64,000 nucleotides of DNA from contig JAGTJM010000027.1 of NCBI GenBank assembly GCA_020747015.1, positions 186,001-250,000 of the forward strand, read 5' to 3'. Shown here in pieces: positions 1 through 11,741 of the stretch. The translations under genes were made by a program, and so were the position numbers. The stretch comes from Pyrenochaeta sp. MPI-SDFR-AT-0127 (taxonomy: Eukaryota > Ascomycota > Dothideomycetes > Pleosporales > Cucurbitariaceae). Under the pieces are notes generated by a model. That model saw only the letters and a list, made by a program, of their open reading frames with translations. It had not been told where the DNA came from and did not search any database. Positions within the stretch are counted from its first letter, which is position 1; each line of letters opens with the position of its first letter.

Positions 1-250
1 ATAATAGCGAGAAGAAAGTGAATCCTTTCAAGGGTAAGCCATGGCTAAGGCATTGATATCGAGATGGTGGTGGAAAATGTCACCATGGTAGTACATTCCG
101 CACCACATTCCTTGACCCTCCCTGCCAGCACCACGCGTGGTCTACGTAATCATATTTCGCAGGTTTCTTCAACTACATGAAAAGCTAGTCCACGCCCGTC
201 AATCAAAAGCAGACAATATCGAAGCTTCCTTTCAGCTTAGCTGACTCATC

Positions 251-1333
251 ATGGGCTTCAATCTTCTTCTCTCTTTCCTCTTTGGCTGCATATGTTTAAC
301 ACCACTTGCCTATGCTGCAGATGTCTGTGGCGTTATTGGTACGCATAATGAGACAAGACTGAATGTCTATATGGGCAATTTCTTTTACAGAGGGCCGACT
401 ACTTTCACGCTATGTGCAGCATATTGTAAGACAGATTTGCCCAAGTGCAAGAGTTTTCGCTACAGCTTCTGGGCCGATGCAAATTCTCAGTATTGCGAAT
501 TCTTCGAAACTACACTGTACGTGTTGTTCTGGTTGTAACATGGCCAAGAGAAATGTCCAGAATTGACGGGCTTACAATATGAGTTCAGAGACGGCTATGT
601 CACAGCGGATCCTGATTCTGCATATTACTATTACGACATTGCCTGCGCGTTGCCCACCTTCGCTGAGGTTTCGACCGTAACGACTACAGCTACCATTGCA
701 CTTTCCACGAGTACACAAGTAAGCCCAACGACTATTACGCAGACGTGGACACAGTTACAAACACGGACAGTCACGTCTACATCTGTTCCAGCAGCTGTTA
801 CCCGAACTCAATCCGTGACAACAACATCTTCAGTCACTCAGACTGTGGCTCGAACGGTGTTCGTAACGACTACCGCGACCCCTCCTACACAGCTTCGAAC
901 CGTTAGCCAAACTCGGACACTAACCGTAACGACAACATCAAATGCACCGGCACAGACTGTGACTTCCACAGATGTGCAGACTGAAACCATAGTCCAACAA
1001 CGCGTCGCCACTGTCACTTCCACAGAAACTGTCACTACGTCCAGGGCAATACAGGCAGAGGCCGCAACCCAAACCCGAACCGTCACTCAGCAGCGCACCA
1101 TTACGCAAGCGCGTACAGCATCTGTCACTTCGACCCTTAGGGCAACAAGTACCGCTACAGTAACCAGAGGATCAGTCAGCACAGTGACTTTTGTCCGTTC
1201 TAGCACGCTTACAAGACCTGTAACGGCAACTTCGAATGTTACGGTACGGCAGGTCGTCACAGTCACATCTACAGTCACGAGAGCGCCTGCAGCGGCTGGA
1301 GTCAGGGCTTTCAGTATCCTGGGAGGTATTTGA
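251..1333 (+). CDS. Secreted protein with Cys-rich (PAN/apple-like) N-domain and Thr/Val/Ser-rich tail
   Basis: Two exons, 251-516 and 589-1333, joined over a 72-nt intron (donor GTACGT at 517, acceptor TTCAG ending at 588), giving 336 residues. Residues 1-22 are a hydrophobic signal peptide ending in an AYA motif. About 70 residues follow with spaced cysteines and aromatic residues, resembling a PAN/apple-type adhesion module; the fold is inferred. From about residue 115 the protein is almost wholly Thr, Val, Ser, Ala and Gln, in repeated T-V-T-x-T units, a composition expected to carry dense O-mannosylation. The tail ends without an obvious GPI signal. Reading straight through the splice site without removing the intron stops at 538, so the intron is needed. 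The likely site of action is the cell wall or outside the cell. The gene model is fairly sure and the function unknown. Confidence 0.75.
517..588 (+). other. Intron in the secreted Thr-rich gene
   Basis: This is the only donor/acceptor pair of normal length that joins the signal-peptide exon to the Thr-rich frame. The consensus donor at 517 with the nearer acceptor at 560 leads to a stop after a few codons, so acceptor choice here decides between a full-length and a truncated protein. Confidence 0.65.
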
Positions 1334-4300
1334 CGAAGACAAGGTCAAGCTCGATGATCCAATTCGTCTAGCCGGCGTGAAAAGAGCAAAGAATATATGA
1401 TATTGGAAGAGTTATAGTTACTCGACGCATTATATATATCATTCTATGATTTGGTACAGGACTGACTGTATCGTCGGAAGGGGTTTGTCCTGAGCATTCT
1501 GCTTAATCTTACCGATATTTTGAAGTACAATATCAACGCCGAATACCTGGACGGATATTGGTAAATCTTTTATGTTATCAAGCAATTCAGAGGGGTGAAG
1601 GGTAACCACGCGTACTGTTTCTTGAGTGAAGCCGCTCTCATTCTGCGTATACGTGACTTTGCTGTGCTCGATTGATCGTAACGAATCAGCCATTTCGATC
1701 TGTAACCCGAACTTCCGGGGCATGACTCTTTGCAAACGACGTCTTCAAGTCGCCTAGAAACAACCTCGTGCAGTCAGCCCGTGGTATCCCCGTCCTCTCT
1801 ACGTACCTTCCTTACTTGGACACACTAGCCTCACAATCTGGTCATCTCTGACCCCATTAATCCTGCCCCAAGCCGCCATGACCCAGCCATCATGTTAGCC
1901 GATGACGGCCACAACATCAACGTCATTCTTCTTTGAATCGTCAATCTACCTCGTAGTGGGCCCGATATGCTGATCTTGGCGCATGGAAGCCAAAGGCACG
2001 GGTAATAGAGAATAAGACCACTTTTTCTAGGCCAGTCCAAGCGTCGAACGAGCTCCGATTTGCCAAGTCTGGGGAACCATGATAGTTCTCTAGGCCAACG
2101 TTCGGCTGAACCCGAAGTTGCCTCATCAGACTATGCTAACTCGCGATCGGGCCGAACGGTTCTTCGCTACTGCGGAATTGGCTCCGGTAGTGGGACTCGG
2201 GGTACCCAAACTACTGCTGTTTCAGGAGGAAAGATGCGTATCAGGTGTTGGGACACCCCAGTCCCCATGGCCATCGGCTAGAATTCCTTCATGTTGCCAA
2301 GCAACCAGGGCAGCATACGGAATTACATTTCACGAGAGGTAAGTCCGAAATCTTCGTGGGTTTCTACGTTGCCATCTAGTGTGCCCTTCAATTTAACAGA
2401 TATTAGACATTGATGGTGCCGTATCCTAGCGTTGAACGCTTCATCGGCCTTCTGGGTCAGGATTTGGGGGTCTTCAACAAGCGACTGATGTAATTGGGGC
2501 TCAGGAATGACTTCCCTGGGTACTGTACTGCTGCTACTAATGCTATCTTTGTTGTTCACGTTATTTCGCTTCGTAGAACACCACATATCTCCCATAAGAA
2601 AAGGTGCTTGATCCATCACCATTTTGCATTCCCTGACAAGTCGACGAACAGTCTGGCCGCTTGGGCTTTGTAAGGAAGATCGAAAAGACCATGAGCAGGC
2701 TTACCCTGCCTTTTTTCTTAGTAACAGACTACTGTATTTCTAATGCCTAGCGATGATCATCCCACAGCTACGCTCTGTGATTAGGTGTCTTAGTGCTGAT
2801 AGCCACGTCAAGAGCCAGAGTGTATAGGACCCGCTGCTTGAACCCCGTCCTGATGTTTTAATGTACAAGGACCGACGGTTAGATTCTTGCCTATAACTAT
2901 ACGGCTAGAATCTCCTGCTTGTGGTCTGTCCTTATCCAATTGCAGTCCAAGCTCTCCGCGGGTTGAAGCTCTAGACGGTAAGGACGAGCTGATCATAAAG
3001 TCGGAGTAACACAATGCAGTATGTAAATGCACTTGCTTGAAACCAAATAATTGTAGTACCTCTAATTTGGTGTGCTCGCGACTTGGCTAGCACGGCTGTT
3101 CCTCACCATCAACGCCTTTATTACTAGTGTAGATTCGCGAGTGCTCTCAGAATGCAATACTAAATAGCATGTTACGGAAAAAAACAGTTGGCGCCGACTT
3201 GAGACGTCACAGGGTCGCCGACTACATGGTGATTATCCAGCGCACGTTTCTTTCCCTGTTTTTGCGTTGGTACGACGCAGGGGAGTCGTCGTTCTGTGCC
3301 CCTGTCCCTCGTATTCTGTTGTGCGAGGCTTGCGCCATGCGGCTGAGCTCCGCGCTACGGACGAGAGGTTATTCAGAAACTTGGCTCGATGTCAAAGGGA
3401 TCTTAACGATGCAAGGTGTACATTGCTAGTTTGTAAGAGCTAGGTCAGTGTGCCGTGTGCTGCCCTAGGCAGCGAAACAGGCTACATGCTCGAGGTAGCT
3501 GGGCACCAGGCTCAGTGCCGTCCAGACCGGCATCCTTACCAATCAAATTGCAACATCTCGAATCAAAGCAAACTATAAACCCAAGACAAGAAAACGTATG
3601 TTTACAAAACTATTTTGAGGAGCTGTCACTATCACCCCTTGATCAAATTTGGAAGCTCGTCGAGGTGTCACATTGCGAACGAGGCTTTTACGTCCCGATA
3701 GATATTATCAACATGCACTGTTCTTATTCTGATGTAGATTTCGGTATGCTCTCACTTGAGAGAATGTATCATTATATGATCTCCAAGGCGAAGGGCTAAT
3801 CCAGGAAAGTCTCTCGTAGAAATAATTGTGAGCTCATAGATCCTGGCCGACTATTACCCGACTATTACCCGACAAACCAGGAAGAGATGAATGTGTTGCC
3901 CAAGAAGCTTAAGGACGTCCTTGTAGCAGTCCGAACAACCTAAGCATTGATTGGGCATACAACGCCGAATATCATCCTGGCGTCCACAGGATAATTATAA
4001 CCAGCATGACTATGTCGAGGTAGGGAGACGTCATTGCAGCGCTATTGCGTGATATTGAATGATATATGCGTCGGTGCATCGGCTCTTGCGTAGTTGGTTC
4101 CAGTATTCCATGCTGATGAAGGGTAGCTGCCGAATGTGTAGCCGAGAAATTGATGATTCCAACTTTTGTTCATCCGCAAGAATGCAGTACACGCGTATGT
4201 CGTTATGTGTTAAGGACTATAGAGTGATTGGTTTGGGCGCTTCTTTCTGGTACTCAGCTTTGTAGCTTTATTGTTGGCGTTGTCTTGGAGTATGCAAAGG

Positions 4301-5348
4301 ACATTCTTGTATAGAAAACAATAATTTTCTAGCTTGATGGTTCATGCTTTGCACTGGTAGGCAGATGCCCTTCGCTATGTTGACGCAGGACTTACAAAAA
4401 AACTCAAAGAGGATCCAGTGCATCTCTTCTGTACGCATAATCATAATTATGGCATTAGCTTGATGCCTCCTGAGTGCATTAATTTTGCTAATCGAAATAT
4501 AGTTCGTAAAGAACAGGGATATCACGCTGCGGATATTGTAATAAGGTTTGTCTTTACTCCTCTCCGCTTAGGTAGAAGCCAAGGCTTAGGTTCTTGCGTA
4601 GCGAGAATCCGGTACCCATCATCCCTGAAAAGTTTAATCAAAGCTCAAGAACGCTACCGTCTGTGCCCTGTGGATTTCCTGCTCAAGAGCACATATTTTT
4701 AGACTGCCTCCCGACAACCAATCTCCTGCTCAGTATCTAGCTTACGACGTGAGACTGTTGCCAGCTTAAGAGCCTCCTCAACCAGATATTTCTTTGCTCG
4801 ATTTCCTGATCAAGGGCTTGTTGTTCAATTCAGAAGCTTAAACTCAAGGTAAAGTGCCAATGTCACCTCTCCCTTAGCCTATTACCAACACAAGTGGATT
4901 CTGTAAAAAAAATTCCATTCTCCTCTATGCATGTTCCCACAGTTATTTTTCTTACATTTTTCTGACACGAGACTAGGCAAAGGGCATCGTCCAAGCTCAA
5001 TTCAAGAGTGTGAAGACTGCAAATTTGATCAATAATCCGTCCACATTGCGGATTTTATCGGCATTGGTCAGGTCGGTCTACTATGATCAACTCTCTTTTC
5101 AAAGACAAAGATGGTTACAATGCAACATTGAGCGAAGTTGTCTATTCCCGGGAATATGTCAGGCTAATTACAGTTTACTGAATACACGAGAAATATTCTG
5201 GAAGGTTCAATACTAGCCGACATCCTAGCGACCCAAGCACTCCTTTTCTTCTCCCCTTTTCACAAAATCGTACATTCTACCCGGCATCCCCAGTCACTCA
5301 ACCCATCTACCTCGGTATCCGTCCCCCTCGTCTTAAGTTGCACGTCTC
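1334..5348. other. Gene-poor spacer, possibly holding decayed coding remnants
   Basis: Four kilobases with no gene I can support firmly. Short open frames occur on both strands (for example minus 2323-2622 and plus 3455-3799), but none has a recognisable domain, signal peptide or clean splice structure. A short direct duplication of an ACTATTACCCG word lies near 3850-3875. The minus ORF near 1439-1723 is listed separately. Confidence 0.5.
1439..1723 (-). CDS. Hypothetical short ORF, possibly the last exon of a decayed gene
   Basis: An open frame of 94 codons from an ATG at 1723. The translation looks protein-like: charged N-terminus, alternating hydrophobic and charged residues, and a helical-looking C-terminal half with LQNIGKIKQN. 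I recognise no family. Upstream on the minus strand a TTTCTAG acceptor-like site lies close to the ATG, but the frame behind it stops at once, so this may be the 3' end of a broken gene rather than an independent one. Low confidence. Confidence 0.3.
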   Translation of the reverse strand: MPRKFGLQIEMADSLRSIEHSKVTYTQNESGFTQETVRVVTLHPSELLDNIKDLPISVQVFGVDIVLQNIGKIKQNAQDKPLPTIQSVLYQIIE

Positions 5349-5678
5349 TTAAAGAGACGCGAACACGCAGTTGCCAAATTTGTTTGGGTTTTGGTTAGCA
5401 GGGCAACCATGGCACCCAGCTGTCCAAGATCCTGTGCTAGAAATAGGAATAGTTCCGCCCTCACAGCCGTAGGTTTGCTGGCATACGGCTCGTACAATAG
5501 TGCTTTGAGGATCGTGAAAAGTCCCGGTTGTGCACACAACGATGGCGTTGACACGGCGCGGTAGAGAAACGACCGATCCTTGAGGAGCCGCTTCTGCGAC
5601 GGGTTCGGGCGCAGGCGCAGGCGCAGCTGCAACGCTCATGGCAGTGGTGAAAAGAACAAGGGCGGTGCAGAACTTCAT
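5349..5678 (-). CDS. Small secreted cysteine-rich protein, probable Kex2-processed
   Basis: Single exon of 109 codons. Residues 1-19 form a classical signal peptide ending in VAAA. A Pro/Ala/Glu-rich pro-segment (about 20-40) ends at LPRR (Arg41-Arg42), a typical Kex2 cleavage site. The remaining 67 residues hold six cysteines at 49, 66, 72, 89, 92 and 104, enough for three disulfides, with many Gly, Thr and Ser. This layout is that of a secreted effector or antimicrobial-type small protein; I cannot name the family. The gene stands alone between long spacers, with a TATA-like element on its own strand about 215 bp before the ATG, which suits strong regulated transcription. No intron is needed. 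Gene and secretion are likely; the role is unknown. Confidence 0.75.
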   Translation of the reverse strand: MKFCTALVLFTTAMSVAAAPAPAPEPVAEAAPQGSVVSLPRRVNAIVVCTTGTFHDPQSTIVRAVCQQTYGCEGGTIPISSTGSWTAGCHGCPANQNPNKFGNCVFASL

Positions 5679-7340
5679 GTTGGATGGGCTGGAGCTGAGG
5701 ATATGATTAGATTGACACCAAACAGAGGAGAGTGGGATGTTGTACTTGATTCAACCTGATGGATATTGAAATAAACCTTGAAGGTGGTAATAGTGAGAGG
5801 AAAGACTGGAGTTTGGAGTAAAGACTTTGAAGCTTAGAAGAGATGGTAGTTGTCTTTGGCTGAGTGGGGTTTTGGGGGGTGCTCATCGACCTCTTTATAT
5901 GTTGTCCTTCTGGTTTGAAGGTCCTTCGCATCGCATAGTACCGAGCTGGTTTAGCGAAATGATGTTTCTCAAGAATATCTTTTTCGGACCGAAGCAACAA
6001 GCTAACAACTTGCCAATGGTGTTTTCGGTCAATCCAACATCTGATGCTAGGTTATTTCCTGGAAGTACGGTGAGCCAAGATACGCGGGTAGTTACTTCGG
6101 CAGGCATATTTGAGGTCTACGTTGCAGTCACTTAGCTCATTCCGATGTTGTTTTGATTATGGCTAATCTCTATTCGATTCTATTGGCACCTGTCTCAGGA
6201 TCCAAGGGTCTGGGGTCAAGTAGGTACCATTGATCGAAACCCCTTCATAAGCCACCATGACGTAGGTCGTAACCTTGGACTCAAGACATGCGTCAGGTTT
6301 AACGGTTCAAATTATCGTGCCAGCAACGAATACACGAGATTCCGGACTTTGCTATTCGCCGGAGGGCATTTGTCGTTGCTCGAATCTAGCCTGATTTGGT
6401 CACAATGTGATGTTTGCTGGTCAAGCGATCCTAGAACAAACAACACACCAGCCCCTGGTCCGTTTGCTCACTTTATGGCGTTAATGGTACCGTTTTACAT
6501 GTGTTGTACCTTAGCTGTTTCATTGAACGATTGCTGAGGTGAACTACAATCCGTTTCACCGTCTGATCCGATCTCGCTTGGTCCCTAAATGCATACAACA
6601 CTTGGCTCATCCCTTGGAATTTCCTGTCTCTTCAAATTGAAGTTCTTCTTGCCTTTGGAGTTCTTACGCATAATTCGCTCACCTGGGGGAGATTGTTTTG
6701 TGGCTGACTACGACAATGAGGCTTTGCAAATGCCAAGGGAAGCGTGTTTGGGCGTTGGAGAGGCCAAATGAAAATCAGGTCATTTCTTGCATTGAAAAAC
6801 TAAATCACCTTGTCTTCGATTGCTGCCGCAAGTTGACCAGTGATCTATCCCTGTAGTATCTGTCTTGGAATCTCGGCGTTTGACATCGTCTATGACAGGT
6901 TCTCTAAGTCATCTTATTGCTGTGACATCAACATTGAAGCCAAGAGTGCTAGACAATGGATACGAATCTATAGATTAAATCTAGTAGCATTCCAGAGTCG
7001 TATACAATTTCAGGACGGTCTAAGGTTGTGTAAGCAAGGTTCTAGGTCATGTCACTCACCAAAGTAAACACACTAACCAGGTCTTGGGTAGGATTTGGGG
7101 CAGATTGCAGCGACGTAAAGCCGCAAGAAAGAGTCCCTGTACTGATTTCGGCAATCTCAAAGGCAATTTGAAAATACAAAATGCATGTGATAGTTTGGAG
7201 GTGCACATAAATATCATTGGAAGGCCGCAACTTGATATCACACCAACTCGCATCTACTCTTTCCAGCTCTTCAATCACATACTTCGTTCAGAAAAAACTT
7301 TCCAAACATCAAATATTTTGTTATTTTACCAACTATCAAA
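5679..7340. other. Intergenic region, divergent between two secreted-protein genes
   Basis: About 1.7 kb between two divergently transcribed secreted-protein genes. Apart from the TATA-like element at 5893 I see no gene, RNA or repeat. The short open frames lack domain features. Confidence 0.5.
5893..5900 (-). promoter_or_regulatory. TATA-like element upstream of the small secreted gene
   Basis: The minus strand reads ATATAAAG here, about 215 bp before the start codon at 5678. Position and match to the TATA consensus suggest a core promoter with a 5' leader of roughly 180 nt. This is inference from sequence only. Confidence 0.35.
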
Positions 7341-7958
7341 ATGGTCAACACAACATTCCTCACTTTCATCCTAGGCTTTGCCTCCATGGGAATAGCCCTT
7401 ACAACTCAAGATATCTCTGCCGAGACGGGCGTATCTGTCACGGACGTGAGTGAACTCCTGTCCACGGTCGACACCTCCTCCATCGACATCAAGAAATGGG
7501 TCGGCCCTTTGAATGTCACTGAAGAAACTGTTACCTCCTGGCCTGTCTTCGTCAAATCCTACGTACTCGACGAGATGAAAGCAACTTTCCAAGAGGGTTT
7601 GGACATTCCTCTTGATGAAGCTACCAAACCCAAACTGAAATCCATTGTTCCCCGCCAAAACAACCGCGAGCGTGTGGAAGCACAAATTAACCGAGTTCTG
7701 ATTGATGCACGTTCCAGGCACGACGACACCCACCGTCGTCAGCTTGCGGGCTGCAGGAGCTTTCGCTGTGGCCTTTGTGCCACTGGTATTAGCGTTGCTT
7801 GGGCTGCTGCTCTGGGAGCATGTGGCGCAGCTGCTGCAACTGAGGAGGCTATTTCTGCTGGTACCTTGACTCCCATCGCCGCGGTTCAGCTCACTGCCTG
7901 TGTCGCGGGAGCCCATGGTCTCTATCTCGCTGGCTGGTCTGAATGCCTCGGAATGTAG
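7341..7958 (+). CDS. Secreted precursor with C-terminal six-cysteine module
   Basis: Single exon, 205 codons. Residues 1-20 are a signal peptide. Residues 21-130 form an acidic, largely helical-looking segment with an N-glycosylation sequon at Asn58 (N-V-T). A dibasic Arg132-Arg133 follows, and then a C-terminal 72 residues with six cysteines (138, 143, 146, 161, 187, 202) set in an unusually Ala/Gly-rich, hydrophobic stretch. The arrangement of signal, propeptide, RR and compact Cys module suggests Kex2 maturation of a small secreted peptide. The Ala/Gly-rich hydrophobic run inside a Cys framework is unlike ordinary disulfide-rich effectors and could act at membranes. I do not recognise the family. 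Gene model good, function open. Confidence 0.75.
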   Translation: MVNTTFLTFILGFASMGIALTTQDISAETGVSVTDVSELLSTVDTSSIDIKKWVGPLNVTEETVTSWPVFVKSYVLDEMKATFQEGLDIPLDEATKPKLKSIVPRQNNRERVEAQINRVLIDARSRHDDTHRRQLAGCRSFRCGLCATGISVAWAAALGACGAAAATEEAISAGTLTPIAAVQLTACVAGAHGLYLAGWSECLGM

Positions 7959-9227
7959 GGGTTGAAGAGACTGAGGGCTGCAGGGACATTATGAACACGC
8001 AAATTGGTGAGGCTCTCGGGGATCAGGATCAAAGCTTCTGTCAACAACCCTTTGATTCATGTCTCATCCAACTCCGGTTCACGTCGAATAATGTTGGCTA
8101 TATCTCAGCCCAAACCTTACACTTGTATTTACATACATCAATTACTCCTCTTAAAACCCAATGCTCGTGCCGTCATACCTAACTTTTGACATAACATTTT
8201 TACACTCATCGCCTTCAATACCACCAAATTACCTTTGACTTGTTTGTGACAGATTGAGGATTAATAGTTCTAGAGATTACGTGGTCGCTATATGTAGGGT
8301 TAGTTTTATACATGACACGATCACTGCAAATCGTGAAAAGATCTTTTAGTACAAATTTGACGGTACTTAAGGATTCATGTTCTTCCTAGCTCTTGTAAAT
8401 GATCTCTTCAACTTATCCCAAAAACATTCATGAAATATTAGTATAGTAATTATTCGGCTGGGACTTGTAATGAATAAAACGCCGTGCAGTGCGGACATAG
8501 CACATTGGTAAGAATTGGCTGCGAAACTACGAGGCAGCCGAATAACCACTGGCAATGTTTGAGATTGAGACATGTCATTATTGATTTAATATTCTAATAT
8601 AACCGTAATGTCCTCTAAAGCATCATGTTTCTCCCTGGAACTAAATCCCAGGCACAGCCTTATGGTATGACGCAAAATTTTGCTAACAGCATATACTTGC
8701 GCTAAAAAAACATATTGGGGCTCCTCTTTGCACTAAATGCCGCTGCTTCATCAAATTCCAAAGTTTTTCCAACCGATAGATAACCAATTATGCGCAAGTA
8801 ACGAGACATGACGATCTGCTCCATCAGTGGTGTTTGCTGTGGAGTCAGATGGGCTATTCCCAAAGCCCGCGTTCCTGAGTTATATTAGTCGACGATCTTT
8901 AATAATTTGAATTGCAGATCTTGTAACGGAGCCTAAAATAACGTATAGCGGTACCCCTATAGTCAGTCCTGCTCATATCGAACTCCGACAAGCCAACAAA
9001 ATAGCAACTTTGTGGTGGAGGAGCAGTCGTTGCATGCAAATTTTGCACCTAAGGGGTCCTTTGCTCATCACGATGGCCTTGCATCAAGCCTCTTGAGGAT
9101 ATCGAAACATCGCCCAGCCGTTATGTCCAACCAAAAGCTATTGATTGATTTCCACACAATGCAATAACGCCAAATTTATTCCATAACATAAACTTATGTT
9201 ATATGACCCATTAAGGCCATTAACATG
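7959..9227. other. AT-rich intergenic region
   Basis: About 1.3 kb with many A/T runs between the secreted precursor and the 3' end of the minus-strand regulator. No gene, RNA or clear repeat seen. Confidence 0.5.
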
Positions 9228-11244
9228 TCATAAGGGCCGCCTCCAACAATATCAATAGTCAAAACAGAAAAGAAATACAACATACCGCTCATTTTCGCCG
9301 ACGGGGACACCGTCTCTTGGTGACTTCCTCAACATATTCTGTAATTGGACTAGATCCTGCGGATTTGCCGTATTCTCCAACCAAATGATGCGAGGTTGTA
9401 TCCACTCCGTCATGGCTGTCGGTAGGTGGGGAATCGAACGTAGCACATACAGATGGTAAAGCATGTGACGTAGGCTAGCTGGATCAGGTATAGACATAAC
9501 TGGAATGGTTTCTGTTGGAGAATCGACCGGAGACTCATCTTTACAAAGTGAAGATGGAACAGTTGTTCTTTTCGGTGGGGAGTCTAACGACACATGCGGT
9601 GGAGAAGAATCGCGATAGTAGAAAGTCTTTAGCCCTACTTGGCTGGCTGCTGTTCTCCTTACAAGGGACGGGTCCGCTGGTACTTCAGCTGATGATGATG
9701 TGCCACATGAAACTGGATACCTTGTTCCAGTAGGTTTTCGATACAGCTCTAGCTTTACTGAGTATCCTGACAACTGAGGTACAGTAGCCAATATATCCAT
9801 GGCTAACACATTGATTCTAGCTTCTGACACCAATTTTTGTGCGCTCAAAAAGTCATGTTCATTAGGAAGAAGGGTGGATGAATGGATTCGACATAGCCGA
9901 AGGACAACCTGATGGAGACGAATTTGTGAGCATCGAACGTTGTTCCAAAGATAAGCCGTGAACCGTTGGGGATACACTTGTGGCGTAGGTCAATTAGAAT
10001 CCTACAGCGAGGGGAGATTAGGGTGTAAACTTACCATGATAGTACCCCTCATAAGCTAATTCATGTACTGATTCGCTGGAGACCCGAAAACTGTGATATT
10101 GGGAGTCCTGTGGCATATTTTTTGAAAATTCACTTAGGCTATTATCAATAGCTAAAGCCTTTTTAATATTCGCTATAAGGCTGTCATGCTTCCTTTCCTC
10201 AAGTTCATTTCTGAACTGAACTAGTTCCATAACAATCTCCAGGAGCAGCTCAGTCACGGATGGCGGATCTTTATTCTTAGTGGTTTTCTTCTTAAGCTCT
10301 GTCAATCCTGGTGATAGTGGTACTTGTTGGATCCAGCTGTTGATGACTACACTTTGAACCAGTGTGGTTAATATTTTTTGAGTTATCTCAGTCTGGTTTC
10401 CAAACTTCAAGCACAATAATGCCACAGATACAGCACCATTAAGATGTTTTGTGCAGTTATTCGTGCCTGACATGTGCGGAACAATAACCACCTCAAAGAT
10501 AGAAGCCATGATGATAGACATGAGCGTGGAGTCCCGCGCCATCTCTTTTGGGTTGGACATAGCAGTGTTGATGTTTCGAATAGCAGAAATGTAGCTTCGT
10601 GTTGCAATTTCACTCACACCTTTACGACAGGAAACTTTAGCATAGCCTGCTAAGCCTGCAGCTGTGACGCTTTGCTGCAGTCCAGGATCTGCAAACCCAG
10701 TTCTTGCGTAAAAGGCGGGGAAGTAGTATAGTTGCGATACGGCTGAATCATCTCCGACGTATTTTGACATGAAAAAGTTGACCCCTAAGTCTTCCAACGG
10801 TTGATACCTGACAAAGTCGCATAAATTGACAGGTAGGTCCGTCGCTTGTTCCTCCATATGTGTGCTGTTAGTGCGGAGACTCAGTAAGATTTTGTTTGAG
10901 GAGCTGCGGCCGGAATATTTTTGCGCAACTCGTGTACTTTCGTCATGAAATATAAGATCCGTTGTATTTCGGTAGCCTGAACATATTCGTCCGGCTTTAG
11001 TGCATTGTCGGCACGCAGGAAGAGCTTGATCGCACTATAATCCGTTAGTATTCAAAGAATAATATTCAGGTCAGCAAAATAACGCAAGGGTTATATAGTG
11101 CAGCGAAGCATCCAATACACTGTGGTGCATATCTTTGAGACCTAAGAGATGGGAAAAGTGATCGAGGGAGTATCTTCTACCCACCCTACTGCGACGTTTG
11201 CGGCATTCTCCACATGCCGCCGATGGGTTTCCTCGATACACCAT
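9228..11244 (-). CDS. Zn2Cys6 transcription factor
   Basis: Four exons on the minus strand: 11244-11185, 11034-10035, 9976-9286 and 9240-9228, together 587 residues. The zinc cluster is complete: C11-x2-C14-x6-C21-x6-C28-x2-C31-x6-C38, with the basic RKRRSR loop. The first intron (150 nt, branch TACTAAC) cuts the motif just before the third Cys. The rest resembles the fungal-specific regulatory region, including MYPQRFTAYLWNNVR-like and RSIPHLPTAMTEW-like segments near the C-terminus. The final exon, adding only R-R-P-L, rests on a 45-nt intron; without it the frame would end at 9252 with a slightly different tail. It probably binds CGG-type DNA sites in the nucleus; target genes unknown. Confidence 0.85.
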
Positions 11245-11741
11245 GTTGTGTGACGTGGGTCACCTTCGCCCTGCATAAGCGGAATCGTCGGGAGGATTCT
11301 GTTGCGGCTTCCTTGGTAAGTCATCAGTTCAGGGAGAAGAGTCGAAAGCCGCCCAGGAATGTCGGTAGCATTATCTTAACGAAGCAGGTGTGGCGGAATG
11401 TGTCAATCACAGTGGGAACGTGTGTCGTGTGAACAAAAGCAAGTCAAACACGGAGTTGGGTGACAGAACAGAAAGTGCGGAGGCTCTGCGGTTTGGTATC
11501 GATAAGTGCCGATCGTCAGGGTGGATCCATTAGGAATCGTTGACGAGGCACAAATACGGTAAGCCGGCCCTGCTAACCGAGAACTCTGCGTTATTGCCAG
11601 GCGTTATCATGGTATAGCATCAACCGAGAAGCTTGATCACGCGACTTTTGGACGGATGAATGGTGCGCTTGCATCAATTACATTTCTAGTCGGTCAAGGT
11701 CATTCAAGTTGAGCGGGTTTTCATGAAGCTTGATCGTGTAT
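11245..11741. other. Intergenic region upstream of the minus-strand regulator
   Basis: About 500 bp between the start of the regulator at 11244 and the end of the MARVEL gene. It should hold the regulator's promoter. No specific element recognised. Confidence 0.45.

Noticed and set aside
521..550. 30-nt intron option in the first secreted gene
   Set aside because: It would keep a plausible extra Cys segment in frame, but 30 nt is below normal fungal intron size; the 72-nt intron at 517-588 has a consensus donor and fits phase.
7371..7916. 181-codon minus-strand ORF opposite the secreted precursor
   Set aside because: Antisense shadow of the 7341-7958 gene; the plus frame has the signal peptide and the Cys pattern.
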